Source: Pseudomonadota bacterium (lineage in GTDB: Bacteria > Myxococcota_A > Polyangia > Fen-1088). Taken from it: a stretch of 16,273 bases of DNA. Position numbers and translations under genes: made by a program. Under the pieces are notes generated by a model. That model was not told the origin of the DNA. It ran no database searches and saw only the letters and a list, made by a program, of their open reading frames with translations. This document shows, piece by piece, positions 1 to 5,709 of the stretch; within the stretch, counting starts at the first letter, position 1, and every line of letters begins with the position of its first letter. The DNA lies in the NCBI GenBank assembly GCA_023438785.1, contig JAEXQJ010000243.1, positions 1-16,273 of the forward strand, in the 5' to 3' direction.

Positions 1-1
1 G

Positions 2-280
2 GCCCCCCCCACCCGTGCCGGCCGTCCCATCCGCGCTGGTGCCCGCCGCGCCATCCGAGCCGGGACCCCCACACCCGCTGGGCCGCTGCCTCCGGCCCCG
101 AGCGTCCCTTGCACGGCTGAGGTTGCAGCATGCGAGAATTCTTCAACGGTCGGCGGACCGGGCGTGCATTCACCGAGCAACTTAGACATCGTTTCGCCCT
201 GGAAACATGAGGCAGACGATCCGTTCAGGCACACGGGCAGCGACCTTATTCGCGTAATCACGGATGTGGACGAATGGTGA
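2..280 (+). CDS. Possible 3' end of an upstream gene (partial, unknown)
   Basis: A reading frame is open from base 2 to a TGA at 278-280, with no start required inside the window. The translated end has an acidic, ordinary-looking tail (…SDLIRVITDVDEW). Its N-terminal half is Pro/Ala/Arg-rich low complexity. The stop overlaps the start region of the next gene (ATG at 274; TGATG with an ATG at 280), which is what a co-transcribed upstream gene would give. In the first ~90 bases another frame (starting at base 3) is also Pro/Ala/Val-rich with higher third-position GC, so a frameshift or a non-coding origin is possible. No family is recognised. I see nothing else in bases 1-273. Confidence 0.35.
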   Translation, partial: APPTRAGRPIRAGARRAIRAGTPTPAGPLPPAPSVPCTAEVAACENSSTVGGPGVHSPSNLDIVSPWKHEADDPFRHTGSDLIRVITDVDEW

Positions 281-765
281 TGATCCCAAGAGACGACATG
301 GCGGCTTTCCTGGCGTCGCCCAGCTACAGGGCGAGCCTGGCCTGGCACAGCGATCGGGGGTGCACGATCACGCCCCTCGAGAAGAACATCAGTATCTCGA
401 TAGCCCTCAAGGCACTGAAGGCCTCGGGATGCACGATCGAGCAACTTGCTGCCATCCTCGATAGCGACTTCGAACGCTTCAACGCGTTCGCGTCCGCCCG
501 CATGAAGCTCTACAGGAACGACGAGCCGGAGGAGTACCCACCGGGAGAGGAACCTGGCCCCGAAGACCGCCCGAAGACGCTGGCGGTTCTGGGCTACCCC
601 GAGGTGTTCCTTGTCGTGCCGCTGGTCGAATTCGCCATCCTGAGTTCCTGCCCAGCCGACGTCGAGGCGTTCGCCAAGCGCTACAGAATGCCCAAAGCGA
701 AGGAGCATGCGAGGCTCCTCCGTGATCTGTTCGCTCAAGATGGACGACCCTTGGCCCGTTTTTGA
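274..765 (+). CDS. Hypothetical protein, first of two tandem paralogues
   Basis: This is a 163-residue soluble protein with no signal peptide or membrane segment, and I do not recognise its family. It aligns without gaps over about 157 residues to the protein encoded at 814-1308; I counted about 64 identities (~41%). Shared blocks are a YR..L.WH.DRG segment (residues 18-29), EYP.GE.P (87-94), RP.TL.V.GYPE.FLVV.L.EF (99-120) and A.KRYR.PKAK (near 134-143). The middle block is hydrophobic and probably core. The ATG at 274 gives the same N-terminal length as the paralogue; GTG 277 and ATG 280 are alternatives, the latter overlapping an upstream stop as TGATG. There is no strong Shine-Dalgarno sequence. 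Codon use looks less GC-biased than in genes further along, hinting at acquired DNA. An immunity or accessory role is only a guess. Confidence 0.75.
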   Translation: MVMIPRDDMAAFLASPSYRASLAWHSDRGCTITPLEKNISISIALKALKASGCTIEQLAAILDSDFERFNAFASARMKLYRNDEPEEYPPGEEPGPEDRPKTLAVLGYPEVFLVVPLVEFAILSSCPADVEAFAKRYRMPKAKEHARLLRDLFAQDGRPLARF

Positions 766-813
766 GCCCTCGCCGAGGAGGGCGACCTTCTCCAGACAAC
801 AACAGGAGGACAC

Positions 814-1308
814 GTGGTGGCTGAGCTTTCCCAAGACCTGGGCACGTTGATGCAATCGGGTCCCTACCGGGAGACGCTGCGATGGCACCAAGACCGAGGA
901 CTGAAGATTGTCCCGATGGACCGCAAGATTGCTCTCGCCCTAGCAGCCAAGGCGGTTATTGCAGCCGAGTGTCCCGTGGCCGACCTCGTCCGCGTTCTCG
1001 AAACCTCGGCTCCCGCGTTCAACCTCTTCGTCGAGGCCAAGCTCGCGCGCTTCTCGGGGGACAACTCTGACGAGTATCCCCGAGGCGAGGCGCCACCCAA
1101 GGAGGAACGGCCCAGAACTCTGGAAGTGGCTGGCTATCCGGAGTCATTCCTCGTTGTCCATCTCTGTGAGTTCACGCTTGCTGCCCACGGAGCGGCGGCA
1201 CTGGAGGCGTACGCCAAACGCTATCGCCTGCCCAAGGCCAAACAGTATGCCAAGGACGTCCTGCGCATCTTCGGAGCCGCAAGCGCACGGAGCACAGGCG
1301 AGGCGTGA
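814..1308 (+). CDS. Hypothetical protein, second of two tandem paralogues
   Basis: This 164-residue soluble protein is the paralogue of the gene 48 bp upstream. The conserved blocks are YRETLRWHQDRG (residues 18-29), DEYPRGEAP (86-94), GYPESFLVVHLCEF (107-120) and YAKRYRLPKAK (133-143). It starts with GTG. A good AGGAGG lies at 804-809, so the GTG at 814 (4 nt spacing) or at 817 (7 nt) could be used; 814 matches the paralogue's length. The two genes are probably one transcript. The tail after about residue 153 is unrelated to its partner and Ala/Ser-rich. It converges on the DUF364 gene 28 bp downstream. No function can be assigned. Ungapped duplication with about 60% divergence suggests an old duplication or import of both copies as a pair. 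Confidence 0.8.
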   Translation: MVAELSQDLGTLMQSGPYRETLRWHQDRGLKIVPMDRKIALALAAKAVIAAECPVADLVRVLETSAPAFNLFVEAKLARFSGDNSDEYPRGEAPPKEERPRTLEVAGYPESFLVVHLCEFTLAAHGAAALEAYAKRYRLPKAKQYAKDVLRIFGAASARSTGEA

Positions 1309-1336
1309 CAGGCACAGTCTCGCGAAGCACGCGTCT

Positions 1337-2158
1337 TCAAGCGCCGAGGGCGGTCGCCTGCGCCTGACCTGACAGAGCCCGCTCTCTCTCCAGGCGAATC
1401 GTGGAGGCGCCGTTCTTGAATATCGAACGATCGCCGCCCTCCATGATGTGATTGAAGACCTTCGTCGCATCACGAACCACGGTGCCAGCCAGCAGCGACA
1501 CGCCATGTGCAAACAGGACGGGGGACAGCGGCACGCTCGGCCCAACCAGCACCACGCGCGCATTCCGGCTCAGCTCCAGGAGTCGCGGCAGCGTCTTGTT
1601 GATCAGGGTAACGCCGGTCATGAACACGAACTCCTGCTCGGGCAGGATGTATTCGCACGCCGGATCTGGGTAGTCGCCCGCCAGGGGCTTGCGCTCGAGA
1701 ATCGAAAGCGTGCAGATGGGATCGAGCTGATCGAGATCCGGGAAGTGTCCTATGACCGTCACCTTGCGTCCCGCGACCACGGGGCCGATCTCGCTGAACA
1801 CGCTGGTCGTCGAGAGCAGGTGGTCAATGGGGCCGAAGCACGCTTCGACCGAGGCGCGCCGGTTGTGCCAGGCATTGATGGCCGCCACACCGATACTCGC
1901 TTCGAGCGCGTTCCAGGACTTCGCCCATTGGGCGACCTCCCGAACGCGGCGCCCCGCGATGGTTCCGGCGAGGGGCGACTGCCGTTCGCCCTCGATGGGT
2001 GCCATGGACAGGCCCAATCCGCCAGCCGTGTCGATGGCGATCCAGTGCATGCCGACCACGCATCGCTCGATGCGCAGGTCCGGCGGAATGCCATCGATAA
2101 GCTCGTCGTAGATGCGAAAGCGCGCGCTGCTCTCTCCAGACGTACCACGTTGTCTCAT
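1337..2158 (-). CDS. DUF4213/DUF364 (putative heavy-metal chelation) protein
   Basis: A 273-residue cytoplasmic protein. The N-terminal part (about residues 15-98: YDELIDGIPPDLRIE, VVGMHWIAI, GLGLSMAP, GVAAINAWHN) matches the enolase-N-like DUF4213. The second part (about 120-255: GRKVTVIGHFPDLDQL, ILERKPLAGDYPDPACEYIL, TLINKTLPRLLEL, VLVGPSVPLSPVLF) matches DUF364, annotated as putative heavy-metal chelation. No reaction is established for the family. The frame runs open upstream to 2545, but that would cover the divergent fmdB-like gene. The ATG at 2158 has a GGAG six bases upstream and gives a family-typical length; ATG 2164 is too close to that GGAG. The C-terminus after the conserved core is a short charged tail. 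Family recognition is firm, function is not. Confidence 0.88.
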   Translation of the reverse strand: MRQRGTSGESSARFRIYDELIDGIPPDLRIERCVVGMHWIAIDTAGGLGLSMAPIEGERQSPLAGTIAGRRVREVAQWAKSWNALEASIGVAAINAWHNRRASVEACFGPIDHLLSTTSVFSEIGPVVAGRKVTVIGHFPDLDQLDPICTLSILERKPLAGDYPDPACEYILPEQEFVFMTGVTLINKTLPRLLELSRNARVVLVGPSVPLSPVLFAHGVSLLAGTVVRDATKVFNHIMEGGDRSIFKNGASTIRLERERALSGQAQATALGA

Positions 2159-2164
2159 GGGCAT

Positions 2165-2170
2165 CTCCGG
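2165..2170 (-). promoter_or_regulatory. Ribosome binding site deciding the DUF364 start
   Basis: On the minus strand CCGGAG is read immediately before ATG 2164 and six bases before ATG 2158. The spacing favours the start at 2158 and argues against the longer open frame that reaches 2545. Confidence 0.5.
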
Positions 2171-2258
2171 CCACGGCGTCGCCGCTGGGTTGTCCAGACG
2201 AATAGCACAGTCGAGTCCGCCCGGCGCCCACCGAGCATGCGGTTTCGCCGTATCAAAT

Positions 2259-2292
2259 CTGGAAACACCGTCTTGGCCTTCCGGAAACATGG
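2259..2292. repeat. Direct repeat around GGAAACA in the divergent intergenic region
   Basis: CTGGAAACACCG (2259-2270) and CCGGAAACATGG (2281-2292) match at 9 of 12 positions and are offset by 22 bp, about two helical turns. They lie in the 195-bp gap (2159-2353) between the DUF364 gene and the fmdB-like gene. A palindrome TTCCGGAA (2279-2286) overlaps the second copy. This could be an operator for a dimeric regulator. I see no convincing -35/-10 pair nearby, so it is only a candidate. Confidence 0.25.
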
Positions 2293-2353
2293 CCGGTGCT
2301 AGCCTGACGATCGTCGACCCTTTCGACTTCCCGTTCAGGACCACGATTCCGTC

Positions 2354-2587
2354 ATGCCACTCTTCGATTTCGAATGCCCTCGTTGCGGTGAGCTCCAGGA
2401 ACAATTGATCCTGGGCGGCGAGCTTCCGACCTGTCCCCGCTGTGGTCACGCCGATTTGCACAAGCTCACCAGTCTGCCCGCCCCCGTCGGAAAGAGCGCC
2501 GGTCTCCTCGCGCGAGCGCGCCAGCGGGCCGATGCGAGGGGCCACCTGAGCAACTATTCACCGAGCGAGCGTCGCGGGCGCAAATGA
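2354..2587 (+). CDS. FmdB-family zinc-ribbon regulatory protein
   Basis: A 77-residue protein that opens with the FmdB/CxxC-CxxC signature MPLFDFECPRCG. Cys pairs at C8/C11 and C27/C30 would hold one zinc ion. The core is followed by a charged, probably disordered C-terminus (…NYSPSERRGRK). Family members were first noted beside the formamidase/amidase genes of Methylophilus as putative regulators; the general role is unclear. The start is fixed by the conserved MPLFxFxC beginning, although no good Shine-Dalgarno sequence is present (an AGGA lies about 13 bases upstream). The gene is divergent from the DUF364 gene and convergent with the phosphodiesterase. The neighbouring putative metal-binding protein invites, but does not prove, a shared link to metal handling. 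Confidence 0.88.
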   Translation: MPLFDFECPRCGELQEQLILGGELPTCPRCGHADLHKLTSLPAPVGKSAGLLARARQRADARGHLSNYSPSERRGRK

Positions 2588-2606
2588 GGCGCGCGGCCAT
2601 CGCGCC
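2588..2606. terminator. Candidate hairpin terminator between convergent genes
   Basis: GGCGCG (2588-2593) pairs perfectly with CGCGCC (2601-2606) across a 7-base loop. The hairpin begins directly after the fmdB-like stop codon and sits before the end of the convergent phosphodiesterase gene. No T-tract follows on either strand, so it may act as a factor-dependent or mRNA-end-protecting hairpin rather than a classic intrinsic terminator. Confidence 0.35.
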
Positions 2607-2635
2607 CGGGTGCCCAGGAGCACCAGCGACGAAGC

Positions 2636-3106
2636 TCACCCCGCGATGTGCAAGCCCACGATCCAGCCGTACACGTCGCCGGCCTCGATCTCCAGACGAC
2701 CCACGCTGACCGGCTTGCCCCAGCGGCGCGGGCCGGCGCTACCGGGATTGAGGAACAGAACACCGCCGCGCTTCTCGCACACGGGGATGTGCGAATGGCC
2801 GCTGATGACTACGGCCAGACCCGCGGCCTGGGGTTCCATGCTCAGATCGTGCACGTTGTGGATGACGGCCAGTCGGCAGCCACCCAGCTCGAGGACGGCC
2901 TCGCGGGGCAGTTCATCGGCCCAGGCGCCGCCATCGCAGTTGCCGCGCACGGCCGTCAGCGGTGCCAAGCGACGCAGCTCGTCCAGGGTTCGCGGAGTCT
3001 CGATGTCGCCCGCGTGAATGATATGCGACACGCCTGACAACGCGGTCACCGCCTCGGGCCGAAGGAGTCCGTGCGTATCGGAGATCACGCCCACGGCCAA
3101 GCGCAT
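2636..3106 (-). CDS. YfcE/MJ0936-family metallophosphoesterase
   Basis: A 156-residue single-domain calcineurin-like phosphoesterase, a normal length for the YfcE/MJ0936 family of small phosphodiesterases. The di-metal site can be read in order: D10 and H12 in GVISDTHG, D34 in HAGD, N56 in RGNCD, H83 in VIHN, and H104/H106 in GHSH. The substrate is unknown; family members hydrolyse artificial phosphodiesters, and some act on cyclic nucleotides. The ATG at 3106 leaves only five residues before the conserved VISDTH strand; a GTG at 3145 would add 13 residues with no family match. No strong Shine-Dalgarno sequence is visible. The protein is cytoplasmic, with a Gly-rich end. The gene is divergent from the small lipoprotein across 62 bp. 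Confidence 0.92.
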   Translation of the reverse strand: MRLAVGVISDTHGLLRPEAVTALSGVSHIIHAGDIETPRTLDELRRLAPLTAVRGNCDGGAWADELPREAVLELGGCRLAVIHNVHDLSMEPQAAGLAVVISGHSHIPVCEKRGGVLFLNPGSAGPRRWGKPVSVGRLEIEAGDVYGWIVGLHIAG

Positions 3107-3130
3107 GAGTTCGAATCTACCACTCCGCTC

Positions 3131-3158
3131 TTGAGCCTTGCGCACCCGACGGTGGAAT
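3131..3158 (+). promoter_or_regulatory. Candidate promoter of the small lipoprotein gene
   Basis: TTGAGC (3131-3136, four of six to TTGACA) and TGGAAT (3153-3158, four of six to TATAAT) are spaced by 16 bp. A start site about seven bases further would fall within a few bases of the ATG at 3169, giving a leaderless or nearly leaderless message. That fits the lack of a Shine-Dalgarno sequence at normal distance. Confidence 0.3.
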
Positions 3159-3168
3159 ATGACCCGTC

Positions 3169-3498
3169 ATGAAGCTTCGCGTGATTGCCCTTTCGGCTCT
3201 GTCACTCCTCTTCGCGGCCTGCGGCGGTGGCCAGCACTCCTTCGCCCCGCTCGACGGCGCGGATGGGTCGGCCGATCGGAGCGCGATGGGCGACACGGCC
3301 GATGCGCCGGCCCAGCCGCAGGATGCGGCCGAGGTGGACGCAAGCGCGGATGCCGCCGCGCCTGGCCTCGACGCCGGTCTGGATGCGGCCGCCCCGAACA
3401 CCGACGCCGCCGGACCGGGCGCCGATGCCAGCCTGGATGCGGCCGCCCCGACGGATTCGTCCGCCGACGGCTCGCCCGAAGATTCCAGCGTGGGCTGA
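3169..3498 (+). CDS. Short Asp/Ala-rich lipoprotein
   Basis: A 109-residue protein with a lipoprotein signal peptide (MKLRVIALSALSLLFAAC; lipobox LFAAC, lipidated Cys18). Everything after it is low complexity: Asp, Ala, Pro, Gly and Ser with repeats of LDAAAP/DAAAP and no folded domain. This resembles the flexible linkers that tether myxobacterial outer-membrane lipoproteins, but here the linker is the whole protein and the gene stops 60 bp before the next start. An exact 19-bp direct repeat inside the gene (3379-3397 and 3433-3451, offset 54 bp, 18 codons) shows growth by internal duplication. It may be a surface spacer, a remnant of a larger lipoprotein, or a fast-evolving coat protein. The signal peptide call is strong, the function unknown. 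Confidence 0.72.
   Translation: MKLRVIALSALSLLFAACGGGQHSFAPLDGADGSADRSAMGDTADAPAQPQDAAEVDASADAAAPGLDAGLDAAAPNTDAAGPGADASLDAAAPTDSSADGSPEDSSVG
3379..3451 (+). repeat. Exact 19-bp intragenic direct repeat
   Basis: CTGGATGCGGCCGCCCCGA occurs at 3379-3397 and again at 3433-3451. The 54-bp offset preserves the reading frame, so each copy encodes LDAAAP followed by a residue starting with A in the codon. The intervening DNA also carries related GAYGCC/GACGCC units. Confidence 0.85.
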
Positions 3499-3558
3499 CG
3501 CCGCGTCCCTGCCCGTTCGCAACTGGCGCTGTACCTCGTTTCTCGCTATCCCCTTCGC

Positions 3559-5499
3559 GTGTCCCGTTCTCCTGTGCCCCCGCCGCGCTGGCAGCCGGTC
3601 TCCCCTGCCCTGCTGCGTCCCACGCTATTTGCAGGCCGGAAGTTCTGGGCCAAGCGACTGGGACCAGCGCCCGTGCTGCCCATGTCGCGCACCGAGATGG
3701 ACGAGCTGGGCTGGGACTCGTGCGACGTGGTCCTGGTGACGGGCGACGCCTACGTGGACCATCCCAGCTTTGGCGCGGCCATCGTGGGCCGCGTGCTGGA
3801 GGAGCAAGGCTACCGCGTGGGCATCCTCGCGCAGCCCGACTGGCACTCGGCCCGGGCCTTCACCTCGCTGGGGCGACCCAACCTCTTCTTCGGTGTGACG
3901 GCCGGGAACATGGATTCCCTGGTCAACCACTACACCTCCGAGCGGCGCATCCGACGCGACGACGCGTACTCGCCCGGGGGCAAGGCGGGTCTGCGGCCCG
4001 ACCGCGCGGTGACCGTGTACGCCCAGCGCTGTCGCGAGGCCTTTCCCGGCGTGCCCATCGTGCTAGGTGGCATCGAGGCCAGCCTGCGGCGCATTGCCCA
4101 CTTCGACTACTGGTCCGAGAAGGTCCGCCGCTCCGTGCTCCTGGACGCCAAGGCGGATGTCCTCGTCTTCGGCAACGGCGAGCGGCCCATCCTGCACATC
4201 GCGCAGCGCTTGGCCGCAGGCGATCACATCGCGGACATCACGGATGTGAGGGGTACGGCCGTGCTGTGCAAGTCGGCGGAGCGCGGCGCGGAGGTCATTC
4301 GCCTGCCCGACTTCGAGGCGGTGGTCGACGATACGGCGGCCTACGCCCACGCCTCGCGTATCGTGCACCAGGAATCCAACCCGGGGAACGCGCGCCCGCT
4401 CGTGCAACGCCACGGGGATCGCGACGTGTGGCTCAATCCACCTGCCCTGCCGCTCACCACCGCGGAGTTGGACGCCGTGTACGAGCTGCCCTTCTCCCGG
4501 CGGCCGCATCCCAGCTACCGCGAGCCCATTCCCGCGTACGACATGATCAAGTGCTCCATCCCGATCATGCGGGGCTGCTTCGGCGGCTGCACCTTCTGCT
4601 CGCTGACCGAGCACGAGGGCCGCATCATCCAGAGCCGCTCGCCGGAGTCGATCCTGCGCGAGATCGCGGCGGTGCGCGACAAGACACCGGGGTTCACGGG
4701 CGTCATCTCCGACCTGGGTGGGCCCTCGGCCAACATGTATCGCCTGGGCTGCAAGGATCCCCAGGTGGAGGCCGCGTGCCGTCGTCCCTCGTGCCTCTTC
4801 CCCGGCGTGTGCCCCAACCTGCGCACCGATCACGGCCCGCTCATCGAGCTGTACCGCAAGGCGCGCGGCGCGCCCGGCGTGAAGAAGATCACCATCGGCT
4901 CGGGCGTACGCTATGACCTGGCGCTCACCTCGCCGGCCTACGTCGAGGAGTTGGTGCGCCACCACGTGGGCGGCTACCTCAAGGTGGCTCCCGAGCACAC
5001 GCAGCCGGGGCCCCTGGCCAAGATGCTCAAGCCGAGCATCGCCACCTTCGAGAAGTTCAAGGTTCTCTTCGAACGCATCTCCAAGCAGGCGAGCAAGGAG
5101 CAGTACCTGATCCCCTATTTCATGGCCGCGCACCCGGGCACCAGCGATCGCGACATGCTGGAGTTGGCCCTGTGGTGCAAGCGCCACGGCTTCCGCCCCG
5201 ACCAGGTGCAGGCCTTTCTGCCCACGCCCATGAGCACGGCCACGGCCATGTACCACACGGGCCGCAACCCGCTGCACCCCGTCCGGCGCGGCGGCGAGGA
5301 GGTCAGCGTGGCCCGGGGTGAGAAGCGGCGCCGGCTGCAAAAGGCGCTCCTGCGCTACCACGATCCGGAAAACTGGCCTGTGTTGCGCGAGGCGCTCGTT
5401 CACATGGGGCGCGCTGACCTCATCGGTCACGGTCGCGAGTGCCTGGTTCCACCCGAGCGACCTCGTCCGGGCCAGCGCCGCGCTCCTCGGCGAAGGTAG
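3559..5499 (+). CDS. YgiQ family radical SAM protein (UPF0313)
   Basis: A 646-residue cytoplasmic radical SAM protein of the YgiQ/UPF0313 family, whose substrate is not established. The N-terminal domain has the family hallmarks PMSRTEMDELGWDSCDVVLV (41-60), TGDAYVDHPSFG (61-72), AQPDW (91-95), FFGVTAGNMDS (110-120), GGIEASLRR (170-178) and FGNGERP (204-210). The [4Fe-4S] site is RGCFGGCTFC with C340, C344 and C347. Later family blocks are GRIIQSRS, GFTGVISDLGGP, HHVGGYLKVAPEHT, EQYLIPYFMAAHPGT and LLRYHDPENWP. It is about 90 residues shorter than E. coli YgiQ (about 739), lacking most of an insert between the two domains and a long basic tail. The GTG at 3559 is used because homologous residues begin near residue 24; there is no clear Shine-Dalgarno sequence. 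Confidence 0.95.
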   Translation: MSRSPVPPPRWQPVSPALLRPTLFAGRKFWAKRLGPAPVLPMSRTEMDELGWDSCDVVLVTGDAYVDHPSFGAAIVGRVLEEQGYRVGILAQPDWHSARAFTSLGRPNLFFGVTAGNMDSLVNHYTSERRIRRDDAYSPGGKAGLRPDRAVTVYAQRCREAFPGVPIVLGGIEASLRRIAHFDYWSEKVRRSVLLDAKADVLVFGNGERPILHIAQRLAAGDHIADITDVRGTAVLCKSAERGAEVIRLPDFEAVVDDTAAYAHASRIVHQESNPGNARPLVQRHGDRDVWLNPPALPLTTAELDAVYELPFSRRPHPSYREPIPAYDMIKCSIPIMRGCFGGCTFCSLTEHEGRIIQSRSPESILREIAAVRDKTPGFTGVISDLGGPSANMYRLGCKDPQVEAACRRPSCLFPGVCPNLRTDHGPLIELYRKARGAPGVKKITIGSGVRYDLALTSPAYVEELVRHHVGGYLKVAPEHTQPGPLAKMLKPSIATFEKFKVLFERISKQASKEQYLIPYFMAAHPGTSDRDMLELALWCKRHGFRPDQVQAFLPTPMSTATAMYHTGRNPLHPVRRGGEEVSVARGEKRRRLQKALLRYHDPENWPVLREALVHMGRADLIGHGRECLVPPERPRPGQRRAPRRR

Positions 5500-5506
5500 C
5501 CAAAGC

Positions 5507-5541
5507 CCCGACCCTGCGCACCAGGCGAGCGTCGGGTCGGG
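5507..5541 (+). terminator. Candidate hairpin terminator after ygiQ-like gene
   Basis: CCCGACCC (5507-5514) pairs perfectly with GGGTCGGG (5534-5541) across a 19-base loop. The hairpin begins seven bases after the stop of the radical SAM gene. No run of T follows, so it is not a textbook intrinsic terminator, but its position fits a transcript end. Confidence 0.4.
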
Positions 5542-5614
5542 CCGCCGAGCGCCTCATTTCGTCCACCGCAGGACGCATGAGCCGCGTCCTGGCGATTGCG
5601 ACGACACTGAAGCG

Positions 5615-5630
5615 GTGCATTCGTGCATTC
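5615..5630 (+). repeat. Tandem 8-bp repeat upstream of the metzincin lipoprotein
   Basis: GTGCATTC is repeated head to tail at 5615-5622 and 5623-5630. It lies in the 210-bp gap before the lipoprotein start at 5710. It may be part of a promoter or a regulator site. I could not identify a convincing -35/-10 pair with it, and chance is possible. Confidence 0.4.
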
Positions 5631-5697
5631 TGGTGAGAGCACGAGCCACTCTTTCTCTCCCCGAGCCACCGCGTCCCACAGGTCGCCACCACCCATA

Positions 5698-5703
5698 CAG
5701 GAG
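5698..5703 (+). promoter_or_regulatory. Ribosome binding site deciding the metzincin lipoprotein start
   Basis: CAGGAG ends six bases before the ATG at 5710. This and the signal peptide that begins there rule out the in-frame GTG at 5623, which would add 29 residues in front of a lipoprotein signal. Confidence 0.7.
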
Positions 5704-5709
5704 CTGCTC

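Noticed and set aside
1448..2302. A 284-codon plus-strand open frame
   Set aside because: It is antisense to the DUF4213/DUF364 gene, whose conserved motifs are clear.
2159..2545. N-terminal extension of the DUF364 protein
   Set aside because: The extra 129 codons overlap the divergent fmdB-like gene, match no domain, and a good ribosome site favours the ATG at 2158.
3138..4916. A 592-codon plus-strand open frame
   Set aside because: It overlaps the lipoprotein and YgiQ genes in another frame and is Arg/Pro/Gly-rich with no family match.
4063..5430. A 455-codon open frame on the minus strand
   Set aside because: It lies wholly antisense to the confidently identified YgiQ-family gene and has an unnatural His/Arg/Ala/Gly-rich composition; it is a by-product of GC-rich codon use.
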